From the NCBI RefSeq assembly GCF_000218685.1, contig NW_006763297.1:1516249-1580248 (forward strand): a DNA stretch of 64,000 nt. Reading direction: 5' to 3'. The translations under genes and the position numbers were made by a program. This stretch comes from Serpula lacrymans var. lacrymans S7.9. Its lineage: Eukaryota > Basidiomycota > Agaricomycetes > Boletales > Serpulaceae. This document shows, one piece after another, positions 53,871-63,702 of the stretch. Below the pieces are notes generated by a model, which was not told the origin of the DNA, ran no database searches, and was given only the letters and a program-made list of their open reading frames with translations. Within the stretch, counting starts at the first letter, position 1. Each line of letters starts with the position of its first letter.

Positions 53871-54660
53871 GTGACCTAAGCTTTGAACTCTTTTCCCTGA
53901 GCCTTCATTTCAGCAACCTGCTGGTCGTAAAAGAAGGCCCGGATCTCGTTGTACGAACAACTGGCCAGATTGTTGAGCTGATTGTCCGGCTTTTCAGCTT
54001 CTCATTGGCGTGCCTGGCGCCCTTGGTTATTATTTTTTTTGTTGGCCAGCCTGTGCCTCGTTTTTACACTGCCAGGACATGTGCCCTACTTTGCCGCAAT
54101 TATAGCAGTTTCCTGTGAATCTGCGCTTCTGTCTGCCTTGAACCACACCTATATCCATTGAGGCTCCCTGCCCTGGTTGCAGCCTGAACAGCTTGAACCC
54201 ATGAGAGTGATTTTGATTTTGGTTTGATGACCCAGGGCACCTCTGGGAAAAGTTGTTTTTGGTGGTGGACCTGCCACCAAATTGCATAGTGTAGAGCTCT
54301 ATGGCCCTACCAATTTTTTGAACCTCCTCAGTAGCTTCTGCAAGGTTTTTGCTCCACATATGTTGTATGTAAAGCTGTTGTGCAATGGCAGGTGACACAT
54401 TGCGCTCCAACAGCTCTACGGCATGTTCATTTCCTAAATCCCCTTGGATGGAGAGGGCCAGGAACTGGGTTATGAAATCATTCATCCTCATGTTGCCTTG
54501 TTTGAAGGAATGGATTTGCTGACGCACCCAGTCACGCTCAGCTTGCGGTTTAAAATATTTTTTGATCTCGACTTTGAGATCATCCCAGGTGGGCCACACA
54601 CCTGCCATGTAGCACTCCTGTAGTCTAACTTGGGCGTATTGACCCACCACAGGGCCTTTG
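53871..54660 (-). pseudogene. Element G gag, main part
   Basis: Minus-strand gag: GQYAQVRLQECYMAGVW, PTWDDLKVEIKKYF, ERDWVRQQIHSFKQGNMRMN and a CCHC knuckle CYNCGKVGHMSWQC (near 54085). A run of eight A residues near 54036 shifts the frame. In the shifted frame the tail reads EIRAFFYDQQVAEMKAQGKEF to a stop near 53878, broken by a TGA at 54002. The gag N-terminus is 6.8 kb away at 61462-61744 because element C is inserted between; the frame joins exactly as LSRLKG-PVVGQYAQ using one CTTTG. Confidence 0.82.
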
Positions 54661-55015
54661 TGTCACGACTTGAACCAGAAGCGCTAGTCTGAGCGCTAGT
54701 TTCCTTTTTTCATTTTCTTTGATATCTGATCACATGACAGATAAGATATGTTAAGCTGCTGCTTTAGCGCGGATAACATAAATACGTAGTTATATCAGAT
54801 CACGTGACCATCACATGACAAGAGTCTAGAACCATTACAAAGAACATCAGTCAGCGCCTCATGGCTGACTTTCAGAAACATATATATAGTAGACCACCAT
54901 GTACATACTTTCCTCAGTTGTTGATTAATTCTCAATCGCTATCTTGTAACGCTACTTGTTTGATTTGAATCTTCATCCCTCCGTTAACTCGGTATAGGGG
55001 ATAAGGGTTTTTACA
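54661..55015 (+). repeat. Element C 5' LTR with TATA and predicted start
   Basis: TGTCACGACTTG to GTTTTTACA. TATATATAGT at 54881-54890 lies 34 bp upstream of CAGTTGTTGATT (54915-54926), the predicted RNA 5' end. A 28-bp segment (54750-54777) recurs with three mismatches inside the element at 56971-56998. Confidence 0.92.
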
Positions 55016-55016
55016 C

Positions 55017-55028
55017 AATCAACAACTG
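55017..55028 (+). promoter_or_regulatory. Element C self-priming primer-binding site
   Basis: AATCAACAACTG, one base after the LTR, is the exact reverse complement of CAGTTGTTGATT at 54915-54926, the predicted start of the element RNA. This is the Tf1-type arrangement, with the RNA folding back on itself to prime. No tRNA end matches. Confidence 0.78.
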
Positions 55029-55043
55029 CCACAAGTACCGTTT

Positions 55044-55253
55044 ATGAATATAACAGCAACAATCCTAACCACCATCATCGTCACCGTCATCATCATCTTC
55101 CTCATCCTAAAACTACTTAAACGCTCAAACCAAACTACCACTACCCTCCCACTTCATCACCTACCCACTCACCCCGACACCATCTTATCATTTTTTCCTG
55201 CCAACATCTCTCCCTCCTCATCCCAAGACTCGTTTGTAACCATCCCCCTGTAA
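55044..55253 (+). CDS. Element C small membrane ORF upstream of gag
   Basis: The first ATG after the PBS opens a 69-codon frame: MNITATILTTIIVTVIIIFLI is a strong membrane helix or signal anchor, followed by a basic KLLKRS and a Thr/Pro/Ser tail. It would be the first ORF on the element RNA. No family recognised. It could be an accessory membrane protein, a regulatory upstream ORF, or chance in AT-rich sequence. Confidence 0.4.
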   Translation: MNITATILTTIIVTVIIIFLILKLLKRSNQTTTTLPLHHLPTHPDTILSFFPANISPSSSQDSFVTIPL

Positions 55254-55279
55254 ATACATTTTATATCACTATAATCTCT

Positions 55280-55425
55280 TTGGTGTGGAACCATTGGGAT
55301 TTTCTCGGTTTTACATAGTTTCCATTTTGATTTCCTCTGACCAGGCCGCGCATTTGCGTCCGCCAGTCGGGAGAAGGACTGAAAGCCTAATAAGCTGGTC
55401 ACATTGGGACAACCATTCGGACCCC
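55280..55425 (+). promoter_or_regulatory. Conserved leader segment shared with element G
   Basis: Contains TTGGTGTGGAACCA, TTTCCTCTGACCAGG, GCCAGTCGGGAGAAGG and ACAACCATTCGGACC in that order. The minus strand at 61905-62050, the leader of Gypsy G, has the same blocks in the same order. The leader lies between the PBS and gag, where packaging or translation signals sit. Confidence 0.6.
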
Positions 55426-55598
55426 AATTTATCACTATACCTTTTACATAAAATTCGTAAAATACAAAAATAGTTACTATACATACATAGTCAGTAGTGG
55501 GCTGAAGAGGACCACTTTGACTCAAAGAGAACAGATAGACTACTAGGATCTTAGAAAGCGGTGTATCGATCCAGCTTATCACTGGTGAACTCCTTTCT

Positions 55599-56879
55599 AT
55601 GCTTAGTAGAGATTTTTACATTTGGATCGGAGAGCGACACATTTACTCCCAAGATTACGTATTCAAAGGGCAATTCCCCCTACCAGAAATAGTACCCATC
55701 AGAATCCCATCCCCTTTAATCAAATCCGAAACTCCCCCTCCTCCCCAACTTACATTCAATGTCAAACCTAGAATATCGCGATCTGCCCGAGCCATCCAAC
55801 AGCACGGACAGCGCATTTACCAGGGAAATGATGGATGCATTACCCAGAATAGACACTCCCCCCCCCCGAAAGAAGCGCGATTGGAAGCATACGTAAAACA
55901 AGAAGTAGAAAAAGCAATAAGACAAACACAAATGCATTACCAATCGCAGCTAGACGAGGCGCTCGAAGAAGTGAGCGTCTTGCAAAGAAAATTAAAGAAA
56001 CAGATACCATCACCTCCAGAAAAGGTGGAAAGAAGTAGAACGGCACTGGAGAAACCCGAGAACTTCTCCGGAGATAAGAAAAAGTATAGGGCCTTTAGAG
56101 AGTCCTTATTACTACATTTCGAAGACGATGCCGTATATTTCCGAGATGACCGAAAAAAGATAAGCTTTGTGCTATCTTTTATGAAAGAAGGAGAAGCCGC
56201 GGCCTTCCGAACCGATTGGCTAGAGAACCGAGTCGACGCCCAACAGCTGGGGCTCGATATTACGAACACTTACGGAAGTTGGCCGTACTTTGCGGACAAA
56301 ATGGAAGAAAGGTTCAAGGACAGCTTTGAAAAAGAAACTGCCAAGAACGAAATATTGACCCTGAAACAGGGCAATGAAACCGCCCAAGCCTTCTTTGAAA
56401 GGTTTGAGGAAAAGAAAAGATGGGCGGGATATACAAATAGGATAAACGAAGAGTTCCTCATATCTCTACTCAGAAGGAACATGAATAAGCCGCTAGTAGA
56501 CAGGGTGATCTACGGCGGGCATATTCCCAGAGATTACCAAGAGTGGAAAAGAGAACTCATTGGAATAGACTATATTTGGAGAGAAAGAGAGAAAGAGAAG
56601 AAAGGCTCCGATACTGGGAAGAAACCCTATTCGGAACAAAAGAAAGAAGGAGAGAAGAAGAAAGACGGAACCGGATATACCTATACCGGTAGCGGAGAAA
56701 GAATGGAGGTGGACAAAGCAAAGTTCCGCACGGAGGGACGATGCTACCGATGCGGAGAAAAGGGACATAGAAGCTTCGAATGCAAAGACGCACAAAAAAG
56801 GAAGCCACAATTTAATGTCCGAGAGTTCCTAGAAAAGATGACAAAAGAGGAAAGGGAAAAACTCCTTGAGGGTTTTTAA
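55599..56879 (+). CDS. Element C gag
   Basis: 426 codons, ATG 55599. Early proline-rich part (IRIPSPLIKSETPPPPQ), a coiled-coil-like stretch (residues about 95-130), a gag fold about 150-330 (YRAFRESLLLHFEDD, WPYFADKMEERFKDSF, LKQGNETAQAFFERFEE), a charged linker and a CCHC knuckle at about 381-394 (CYRCGEKGHRSFEC). It ends LLEGFstop in the frameshift site at 56870-56876. The frame is intact, unlike B and G. Gag forms the particle that packages RNA. Confidence 0.9.
   Translation: MLSRDFYIWIGERHIYSQDYVFKGQFPLPEIVPIRIPSPLIKSETPPPPQLTFNVKPRISRSARAIQQHGQRIYQGNDGCITQNRHSPPPKEARLEAYVKQEVEKAIRQTQMHYQSQLDEALEEVSVLQRKLKKQIPSPPEKVERSRTALEKPENFSGDKKKYRAFRESLLLHFEDDAVYFRDDRKKISFVLSFMKEGEAAAFRTDWLENRVDAQQLGLDITNTYGSWPYFADKMEERFKDSFEKETAKNEILTLKQGNETAQAFFERFEEKKRWAGYTNRINEEFLISLLRRNMNKPLVDRVIYGGHIPRDYQEWKRELIGIDYIWREREKEKKGSDTGKKPYSEQKKEGEKKKDGTGYTYTGSGERMEVDKAKFRTEGRCYRCGEKGHRSFECKDAQKRKPQFNVREFLEKMTKEEREKLLEGF
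56870..56876 (+). promoter_or_regulatory. Element C gag-pol -1 frameshift heptamer
   Basis: G GGT TTT in the gag frame followed at once by TAA. A -1 slip gives F-LKRPAVPHRPTEP and a frame open into protease. The same heptamer and stop occur in element B at 30681-30672. Confidence 0.68.
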
Positions 56880-59800
56880 AGAGGCCAGCGGTACCGCATC
56901 GACCGACTGAGCCTAAAGACGTTTCGAATCGATTTCTTCCTTTAACTGTAGATACATATGACTCAGAATTGTTACGCTGCAGCTTTAGCGCGGATGACAA
57001 TAAAACTATTTCCACTCAGACAAAGAAAGAAATCCGAAATGAAAAAGATGCAACTAGAGTAAAAGCGGCGCAGAGTGATAAGACATCCGCAGTTTCGACG
57101 GCGGGCGAATCACTAAAAAGTGCAGCATTTACGATAGAACCTAAGATTCCTACACCCGATGCGGCGAGCTCTACGGAGAAAAACGCAGCAGAGATTGTAG
57201 AAGAGAGGTCAGGAACCCCTCTAAAAAAACCTAGAACAGAAGTCTGGACCCCAGAATGGGTAGTAGACAGGCTAAGAGACCAAAAGGAAGAAAGATCCAT
57301 TGGGATTCTGAGTGCCTGGACACATAAAAAGAGAGCGAGAGAAGTAACCCGGGAAACGATAAAAGAAATCAACCGGTTACCAAAAGTAGAAGCTATACAA
57401 GCGATCATAGAAATTGCCTCCCCAAAAAAGTACATTAGGGGCACCCAAGGCAATCAAATGAACGTAAAATGTAAGCTTACTACGTTAGATACTCTCCAAT
57501 CAGAAACAGTCGAAGCACTATTGGACAGTGGATGCACGGGGAGTTGCATCGACTCCCAATTTGTGAAAGACAAAGGATATGAGACAAGGAAGATACCGAG
57601 ACCTATTCCAGTCTATAATGCAGATGGAACTCTTAATAAAAACGGAGCCATCAATGAATTTGTAATACTACTCATGGAAATCGACGGACACGTCGAGAAG
57701 ATACATCTTGCCGTAACCAATCTGGGTAACGGAAAAATGTTTCTAGGACATGAGTGGTTGAACAAACATAATCCTAAAATAGACTGGAAAGAATCGAAGT
57801 TGACCTTTGAGAGATGTCCTGAAGAATGCAGACCGAGAATCCGAATCTCTGATCCAGAGGAGGATCCGGAAATATTCTTTGAGGAACTAAGAGAAGACGA
57901 GAGGATGATACAAGTGAATCTCCATAATTTCGAAGATGCCACGATCGACGATCAATATTACCATATCAGAGCCCAAGGCACAATGGCACAGAAGCTAGCA
58001 GAAGCCGCAGGCAAAGATCGAAAAGAAGGAGGATTCGAAAAGATAGTGCCAAAACACCTTCATCAATACAAAGACGTATTTGATAAAAAGGAGTTTGACA
58101 CGTTACCTGAAAGAAGACAATGGGATCACGCAATCGAACTAATACCGGGAGATCACTCCCTAGATTGCAAGATCTATCCATTGGCAAGAGGAGAGCAAGA
58201 AGAACTAGATGCGTTCCTAAAAGAGAATTTAGAATCGGGACGGATAAGACCATCAAAATCCCCATTCGCATCACCATTCTTCTTCATTAAAAAGAAAGAC
58301 GGGAAGTTGAGACCAGTTCAAGATTATAGGAAGCTAAACGATATCACTATCAAAAATAGATATCCACTTCCGTTAATCGGGGAACTAGTAGACAAATTAA
58401 GTGGAGCAAAATACTTCACTAAGTTGGATGTAAGATGGGGATATAACAATATCCGAATGAGAGAGGGAGACGAGCACAAAGCGGCATTTAGGACAAACCG
58501 GGGATTATTCAAACCATTAGTCATGTTCTTCGGACTGACAAATTCCCCAGCCACGTTCCAAATGATGATGAACACGCTTTTCAAAGAGTTGATAGATGAA
58601 GGATTAGTAATCATATATCTAGATGATATCATGATATTCACAAAGGATATAGAAATGCACCGAGCAACGACGCGACGTGTGTTAGAAATCCTAAGAAAAA
58701 ATCATCTCTATCTTAAACCAGAAAAATGTGATTTCGAACAGACAGAAGTGGAATACCTGGGACTGATCATCTCAGAAAACGAAATTCGCATGGATCCGGT
58801 AAAAGTAGAAGGAATTAGCAAATGGCCAGAATGCAAAAATAAGAAGGATATACAAGCATTCTTGGGATTTGTAAATTTCTATTGAAGGTTCATAGAGGGC
58901 TTCGGGGAAGTAGCCAAACCATTGACCAAGTTAACGGGAAAAGAGGACTTCATTTGGGGAAATGAACAACAAGAAGCATTTAACACATTAAAACAATGTG
59001 TAGCTTCAGCCCCAGTGTTAGCCCTTCCAGTACCACATGGCCAATACAAAGTAGAAGCAGATAGTAGTGACTTCGCTATGGGTGCTGTCTTATCACAAAG
59101 ACAAAAGGATGACTGGAAGCCAATTGCATACCTCTCCAAAGCGTTAAACCCCACAGAACGCAATTACGAGATCTATGACAAAGAGCTTCTTGCTATCATG
59201 ACGGCACTTAACGAATGGAGACATTACTTAATAGACGCGGAAGAGGAATTTGAAATATGGACAGATCATCAAAATCTGCTGTATTTCAAAGAACCCAAGA
59301 AGTTGAACAGGAGACAGGCGCGGTGGATGACAGAATTGAGCCAGTATCATTTCACGATACATCATATGCCAGGAAGGAAGCATATAAAAGCAGATCTTCT
59401 CTCAAGGCGATCAGATCATAACAAAGGAGAAAACGACAACGAAGACGTTGTACTACTGGATGAGAAACTATTTGTAAGAATGACTCTCTCTCCAGAACAA
59501 AGACAAAAGATCGCAGATAGTCAAGAGGAAGAATTAGAGATTTCAAAGTGGATTACAAAGAGAAAAGGAAATGTAGATGAACTGATAAAAAAGATGAAAG
59601 GAAAGATAGAGAAGAGAGAGGATGGTTGGCTAGACGAAGACGGTCGCATAGTATTCAAAGGCAGGATCTATGTACCGAAAGATGCCGCGTTAAGGGAAGA
59701 GATTATCCGATGAAACCACGACTCTGTTATTGCAGGCCATCCAGGAAGATATAAGACAAAAGAGCTAATCACTCGACAATACTGGTGGCCCTACATGGAC

Positions 59801-61138
59801 AGAGACATCACGAGATACGTAGATGGATGTGAAGTCTGCCAAAGAACTAAGACAGACCATAAAAAGAAAGCAGCACCGCTTCATCCAAACGAGATCCCGG
59901 ATAAACCTTGGCAGATCATATCAGTAGATCTGATCGGACCGCTACCAGAATCAAATGGATATAACATGATAATGGTAGTAGTAGATCGATTTACCAAAAT
60001 GATCAAGGTAATTCCCACACAGATGGAGATCACATCAGAAGGAGTGGCACGACTATTTAGAGATCATGTATTCAGAAACCACGGCATACCCGAAAAGATC
60101 ATCTCAGATCGGGGACCGCAATTCGTTTCAAAATTCATGAAAGATCTACATACGCTTCTTCAGATAAAAGCAAACCCATCAACGGCTTGGCATCCACAAA
60201 CGGATGGACAGACGGAGAGGATCAATCAAGAGATAGAACAGTATCTCAGAATCTTCGTAAACCATAAACAAGATGATTGGGCAGAATGGCTTACCCTAGC
60301 AGAATTCTCTTACAATAACAAACAACATTCTGCAACGGGATATAGCCCGTTCTACCTGAATCATGGACATCATCCAAGAACACAGGAAGTAGTGAAAGTG
60401 GGGGTAAAGAACGAAAATGCAGAAGATTTCGTAAAGAGAATGACAGAAACCAGGAAGAAAGCAGAAGAATCGCTGCAAAAAGCGGCTGAACAGATGAAGA
60501 AGCAGTACAATAAGAAGAAAAGAGAAGCAGTGGAATATAGAGTAGGAGATAAGGCGTACGTAGAAGCGACCAATATCTCAACAGATCGACCAGCCAAGAA
60601 ACTGGACGATAAGAGACACGGTCCGTTTGAAATACTGGAGAAAATAGGCGAATCAGCCTATAGATTAGCGCTACCACCGACATGGCGGCCTATTCATCCG
60701 GTTTTCAACGAAATAAAACTCACGCCGTACAAAGAACCACAGTTCCCTTCCCAACAGAAATTAAAACCGATACCGCCGGTAATAGTAGACGGACAAGAAG
60801 AATATGAAGTCGAAGAAGTTCTAGACTCACGTCTAAAACGAGGGAAATTGGAATACTTAGTACATTGGAAGAATTATCCAAAAGAGGAACGCACGTGGGA
60901 ACCCGAACAACATCTAAACAACTCACCAGACAAAGTCAAAACATTCCACGATAACAACCCCAGTGCACCCCGACGGATCCGATTTCAATTACATTTCCAA
61001 CCCTTCGAAAACTTCACAACAACTAGAGTCCGAAAACAATTGTTTAATTGGGAAAACGGAAAGATGGACCCCTACTTTCGGGACGAAAGTCCTAAGGAGG
61101 GGGTAATGTCACGACTTGAACCAGAAGCGCTAGTCTGA
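56877..61138 (+). pseudogene. Element C pol: protease, RT, RNase H, integrase, chromodomain
   Basis: One frame in -1 relative to gag. Protease (ALLDSGCTGSCID near 57520), RT (YPLARGEQEELDAFL, PFFFIKKKDGKLRPVQD, IIYLDDIMIF near 58617), RNase H (VEADSSDFAMGAVLS, YDKELLAIMTALNEWRH), integrase with HHCC (HPGRY, CEVCQ), VDLIGPLPESNG, SDRGPQFVSK, DGQTERINQE, and a chromodomain (EEYEVEEVLDSRLK, YLVHWKNYPKEERTWEPEQH near 60800-60950). TGA codons at 58883-58885 (NFY-RFIEGF) and 59711-59713 (IIR-NHDS) interrupt it; CGA fits both. The last ten codons run into the 3' LTR. Every catalytic motif is present. Confidence 0.92.
61094..61106 (+). promoter_or_regulatory. Element C polypurine tract
   Basis: AAGGAGGGGGTAA abuts the 3' LTR at 61107 and matches the tract of element B in position and composition. 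Confidence 0.78.
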
Positions 61139-61461
61139 GCGCTAGTTTCCTTTTTTCATTTTCTTTGATATCTGATCACATGACAGATAAGATATGTTAA
61201 GCTGCTGCTTTAGCGCGGATAACATAAATACGTAGTTATATCAGATCACGTGACCATCACGTGACAAGAGTCTAGAACCATTACAAAGAACATCAGTCAG
61301 CGCCTCATGGCTGACTTTCAGAAACATATATATAGTAGACCACCATGTACATACTTTCCTCAGTTGTTGATTAATTCTCAATCGCTATCTTGTAACGCTA
61401 CTTGTTTGATTTGAATCTTCATCCCTCCGTTAACTCGGTATAGGGGATAAGGGTTTTTACA
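61107..61461 (+). repeat. Element C 3' LTR
   Basis: 355 bp, one difference from the 5' LTR by eye; followed by the CTTTG duplication and then G's gag on the minus strand. Confidence 0.92.
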
Positions 61462-61744
61462 CTTTGAGTCTTGACAGCACAGCTGTTGCTATTTTAAAAT
61501 CATTAGTGAACGCATCCCAATTTACCTTGATCCAAATTTGGAGCTTGATCCACCATTTGGCAAATTGAGCCCAGTCTCCTTCAAAAGTGCCGGGGTCAGC
61601 GATGATTTCGACCTTTTTGCTAAACTTTTGTCCAGATGTAGCTACAGGGGGATTTTCCTGTAACTCTGCGAGTTGCATTGTTAATGTCAAAATCTGTGCA
61701 TGCATGTTGTGCAACAGAGTGCTGACATCGGGTTGCAATGACAT
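61462..61744 (-). pseudogene. Element G gag, N-terminal part
   Basis: ATG at 61744 on the minus strand: MSLQPDVSTLLHNMHAQI, a coiled-coil-like start (LTLTMQLAELQE), then the gag fold start (ADPGTFEGDWAQFAKWW, LQIWIKVNWDAFTNDFKIA) up to LSRLK at the insertion point of element C. The rest continues at 54660 downward. Confidence 0.85.
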
Positions 61745-62091
61745 GTTGACTTGTTCTCTTTGGTAAAGTAAAAAAAAGGTAACTGGGGGTCCCCACTTGC
61801 TATCTGCGGATCAACCTCTTCCCAGCTGAGTATCGGATCTCAATCTCCGACTACCCACACTATAGTATTTGAAAATGTATATAAAAGTTATAGTATTAAA
61901 CCCTGGTCCGAATGGTTGTTAGGGGGTGGTCCGCTTGTTAAGCTGTCAACCCTTCTCCAGACTGGCAGAGACAAGTGTTCAGCCTGGTCAGAGGAAAGAG
62001 AAAGAGAAGCTTTGTATGTAAATTCTAATCAACAGTGGTTCCACACCAACTGCTGAGCTAAGTACTCCCCTTGACACTAGGTGTAACAACC
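61745..62091 (-). other. Element G leader
   Basis: Minus-strand sequence upstream of G gag. 61905-62050 shares ordered blocks with the leader of element C (TTGGTGTGGAACCA, CCTCTGACCAGG, GCCAGTCTGGAGAAGG, ACAACCATTCGGACC). The G 5' LTR itself was not delimited; its remains may continue past the LTR inserted at 62092. Confidence 0.5.
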
Positions 62092-62502
62092 AAGAGTTAG
62101 TTACTCTGGCGCACAACTAGAACAAGCAAAGAGTGGAGAGATAAGAAAGGGATCACCCCTTAGGTTTCAACAAGTTAGTTGTGAGGATACAACAGGAGGA
62201 CTCGCTGAGGAGTCTCCTTGATCTATTGGGGTATATATACTACTACAGGTTTGTTTGTACATATGTACTATACAGTTGCTAGAGGCAGTGGCTGATGATG
62301 TCATAGGGCCTAGCCCATATGACCAGCTCTACTGCGTGAGAGAGTTTGTATCTAAAATAAGAAGAAGAGCAGTGCAGCGCGAGAAAGTGGAGTTTGAACA
62401 AAAGGCAAGTGCCGCATGGCATGGAGTGTGAAAACTACAGTAAAAGGTTAAAGCGGAGAATGAAAATAAAAGGAAAGGTCCAAAAATTGTGTTATCGTAA
62501 CA
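62092..62502 (+). mobile_element. Solo LTR, 414-bp family, copy 3
   Basis: TGTAACAACC to ATCGTAACA; flanks CTAGG (62087-62091) and CTGGG (62503-62507), a 5-bp duplication with one mismatch. Inserted in sequence upstream of G gag. Confidence 0.8.
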
Positions 62503-62667
62503 CTGGGGGCCATGTATAGTTTAATTGTCCTTTCTCCCAGAGCACTACGGGGCTGTCGCTAGGAGCGCACCCTTTTGCTATGCAGGATATTCCTAAACAA
62601 TAACCCCTTAACCCTGGGGACCGGGTTTGCACAATGTGCGAGAGAGTAGTTAAAGAGCGAGTCCCAA
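62503..62667. other. 165-bp segment between two same-family LTRs
   Basis: Begins CTGGGGGCC, ends GAGTCCCAA. No ORF. It is either unrelated flanking DNA (a piece of G's leader or LTR) or the tiny internal part of a miniature element. Confidence 0.4.
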
Positions 62668-63081
62668 TGTAACAACCAAGAGTTAGTTACTCTGGCACAC
62701 AACTCAGACAAGCAAAAGAGTAGTGAAGAGGGAGTGGTTACCCTTTTAGATGTGATCGAGTTAGTTGTGGGTGTACAACAGGAGGACTCGCTGAGGAGTC
62801 TCCTGGATAAATTGAGGTTTATATACTACTACAGTGTATTTGTACTTATGTACTGTACAGTTCATGAAAGCAGTGGCTGATGATTTCAGAGGGCACAGCC
62901 TGTGTGACCAGCTCCGCTGCGTGAGAGACTTGTAGCTAAAATAAGAAAAAGGCAGTGCAGCGCGAGAAGGTGGAGTTTGAACAAAAATGGAAAGTGCCAC
63001 ATGGTACCATGTGTGAAAACTACAAAAGAAAGTTAAAGAGAAGAATGAAAATTGAAGGTCCAAAAATTGTGTATCGTAACA
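62668..63081 (+). mobile_element. Solo LTR, 414-bp family, copy 4
   Basis: 414 bp, TGTAACAACC to ATCGTAACA. Flanks CCCAA and AGGAT do not match, so it is not a simple solo insertion. It is very similar to copy 1. Confidence 0.75.
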
Positions 63082-63115
63082 AGGATCATACAGAAATATC
63101 ATTAGAACTGATACT

Positions 63116-63424
63116 TGACAAAACCGGATAAACCCGGTCTCTGCTAAAGCAGCTATTGTTCTCCATGGAGCATAGCCACCACTCCATGGAGTCACCATTG
63201 TACTCCTAGGAGTCATTATACTGTAGCGAGTAGCACCTCCAACTATTAAGTAGTTGGGGGTTTAGTATAGAAGTACCTCAGTCGTTTCTATAGCCTCTCG
63301 GGCAGCGGCTGAGGTACGTTACATATCACCTTCAACAAACATCTATTGTAGTTTCACTTAGGTAAATAATGAAGTCGTTTCTATAGCCTTTTAGGCAGCG
63401 GCTGAGTTTCACTTAGATTTATTA
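63116..63424 (+). mobile_element. Solo LTR of element F family
   Basis: TGACAAAACCGG through TTTATTA, aligned with F's 3' LTR at 50477-50823. It keeps two CTCCATGGAG palindromes and one CTCCTAGGAG; the other CTCCTAGGAG is lost. No clean duplication was found at its ends. Confidence 0.65.
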
Positions 63425-63576
63425 ACTTCTATTGAATCCAGGGCTTCAATTACGCAGGTTTTCACTGCTGCAAGAATGATGTTTGTGGGTTGATGAAGTT
63501 GTAAAGTGTTTACAGCTGGAAATTTGATAGCAGTAATGTATTGCAGTTGGCCAAAATATGTTTCTTTCTTGTACTG

Positions 63577-63702
63577 AGGTATGTTACATTACATTTATTA
63601 GAGATCACCTTAAACTAACATCTGTTGTAGTTTCACTTAGGTAAATAATCAGTCATTTCTATAGCCTCTCGGGCAGCAGCTGAGTTTCACTTAGATTTAT
63701 TA
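63577..63702 (+). repeat. Partial element F LTR (3' third)
   Basis: GTATGTTACATTACATTTATTAG through CACTTAGATTTATTA repeats the last ~130 bp of the F LTR, 150 bp after the end of the copy at 63116-63424. Likely a truncated copy or a duplicated LTR end. Confidence 0.6.

Larger units (their letters stand above)
54661..61461 (+). mobile_element. Element C: full-length young chromodomain Gypsy retrotransposon
   Basis: 355-bp LTRs (54661-55015 and 61107-61461) are flanked by a perfect 5-bp duplication CTTTG (54656-54660 and 61462-61466). By eye the LTRs differ at one site (CACATGAC against CACGTGAC), so insertion is recent. Order: LTR, self-priming PBS, small membrane ORF, conserved leader, gag, -1 frameshift, pol with chromodomain, polypurine tract, LTR. 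Pol carries two in-frame TGA codons. It is inserted in the gag of Gypsy G in the opposite orientation. Confidence 0.95.

Noticed and set aside
58883..59713. Programmed TGA readthrough or a recoded stop codon in the Gypsy elements
   Set aside because: TGA also interrupts a DNA transposase and appears as the apparent true terminator of other frames here. The breaks are better explained by C-to-T decay of CGA; kept only as part of that finding.
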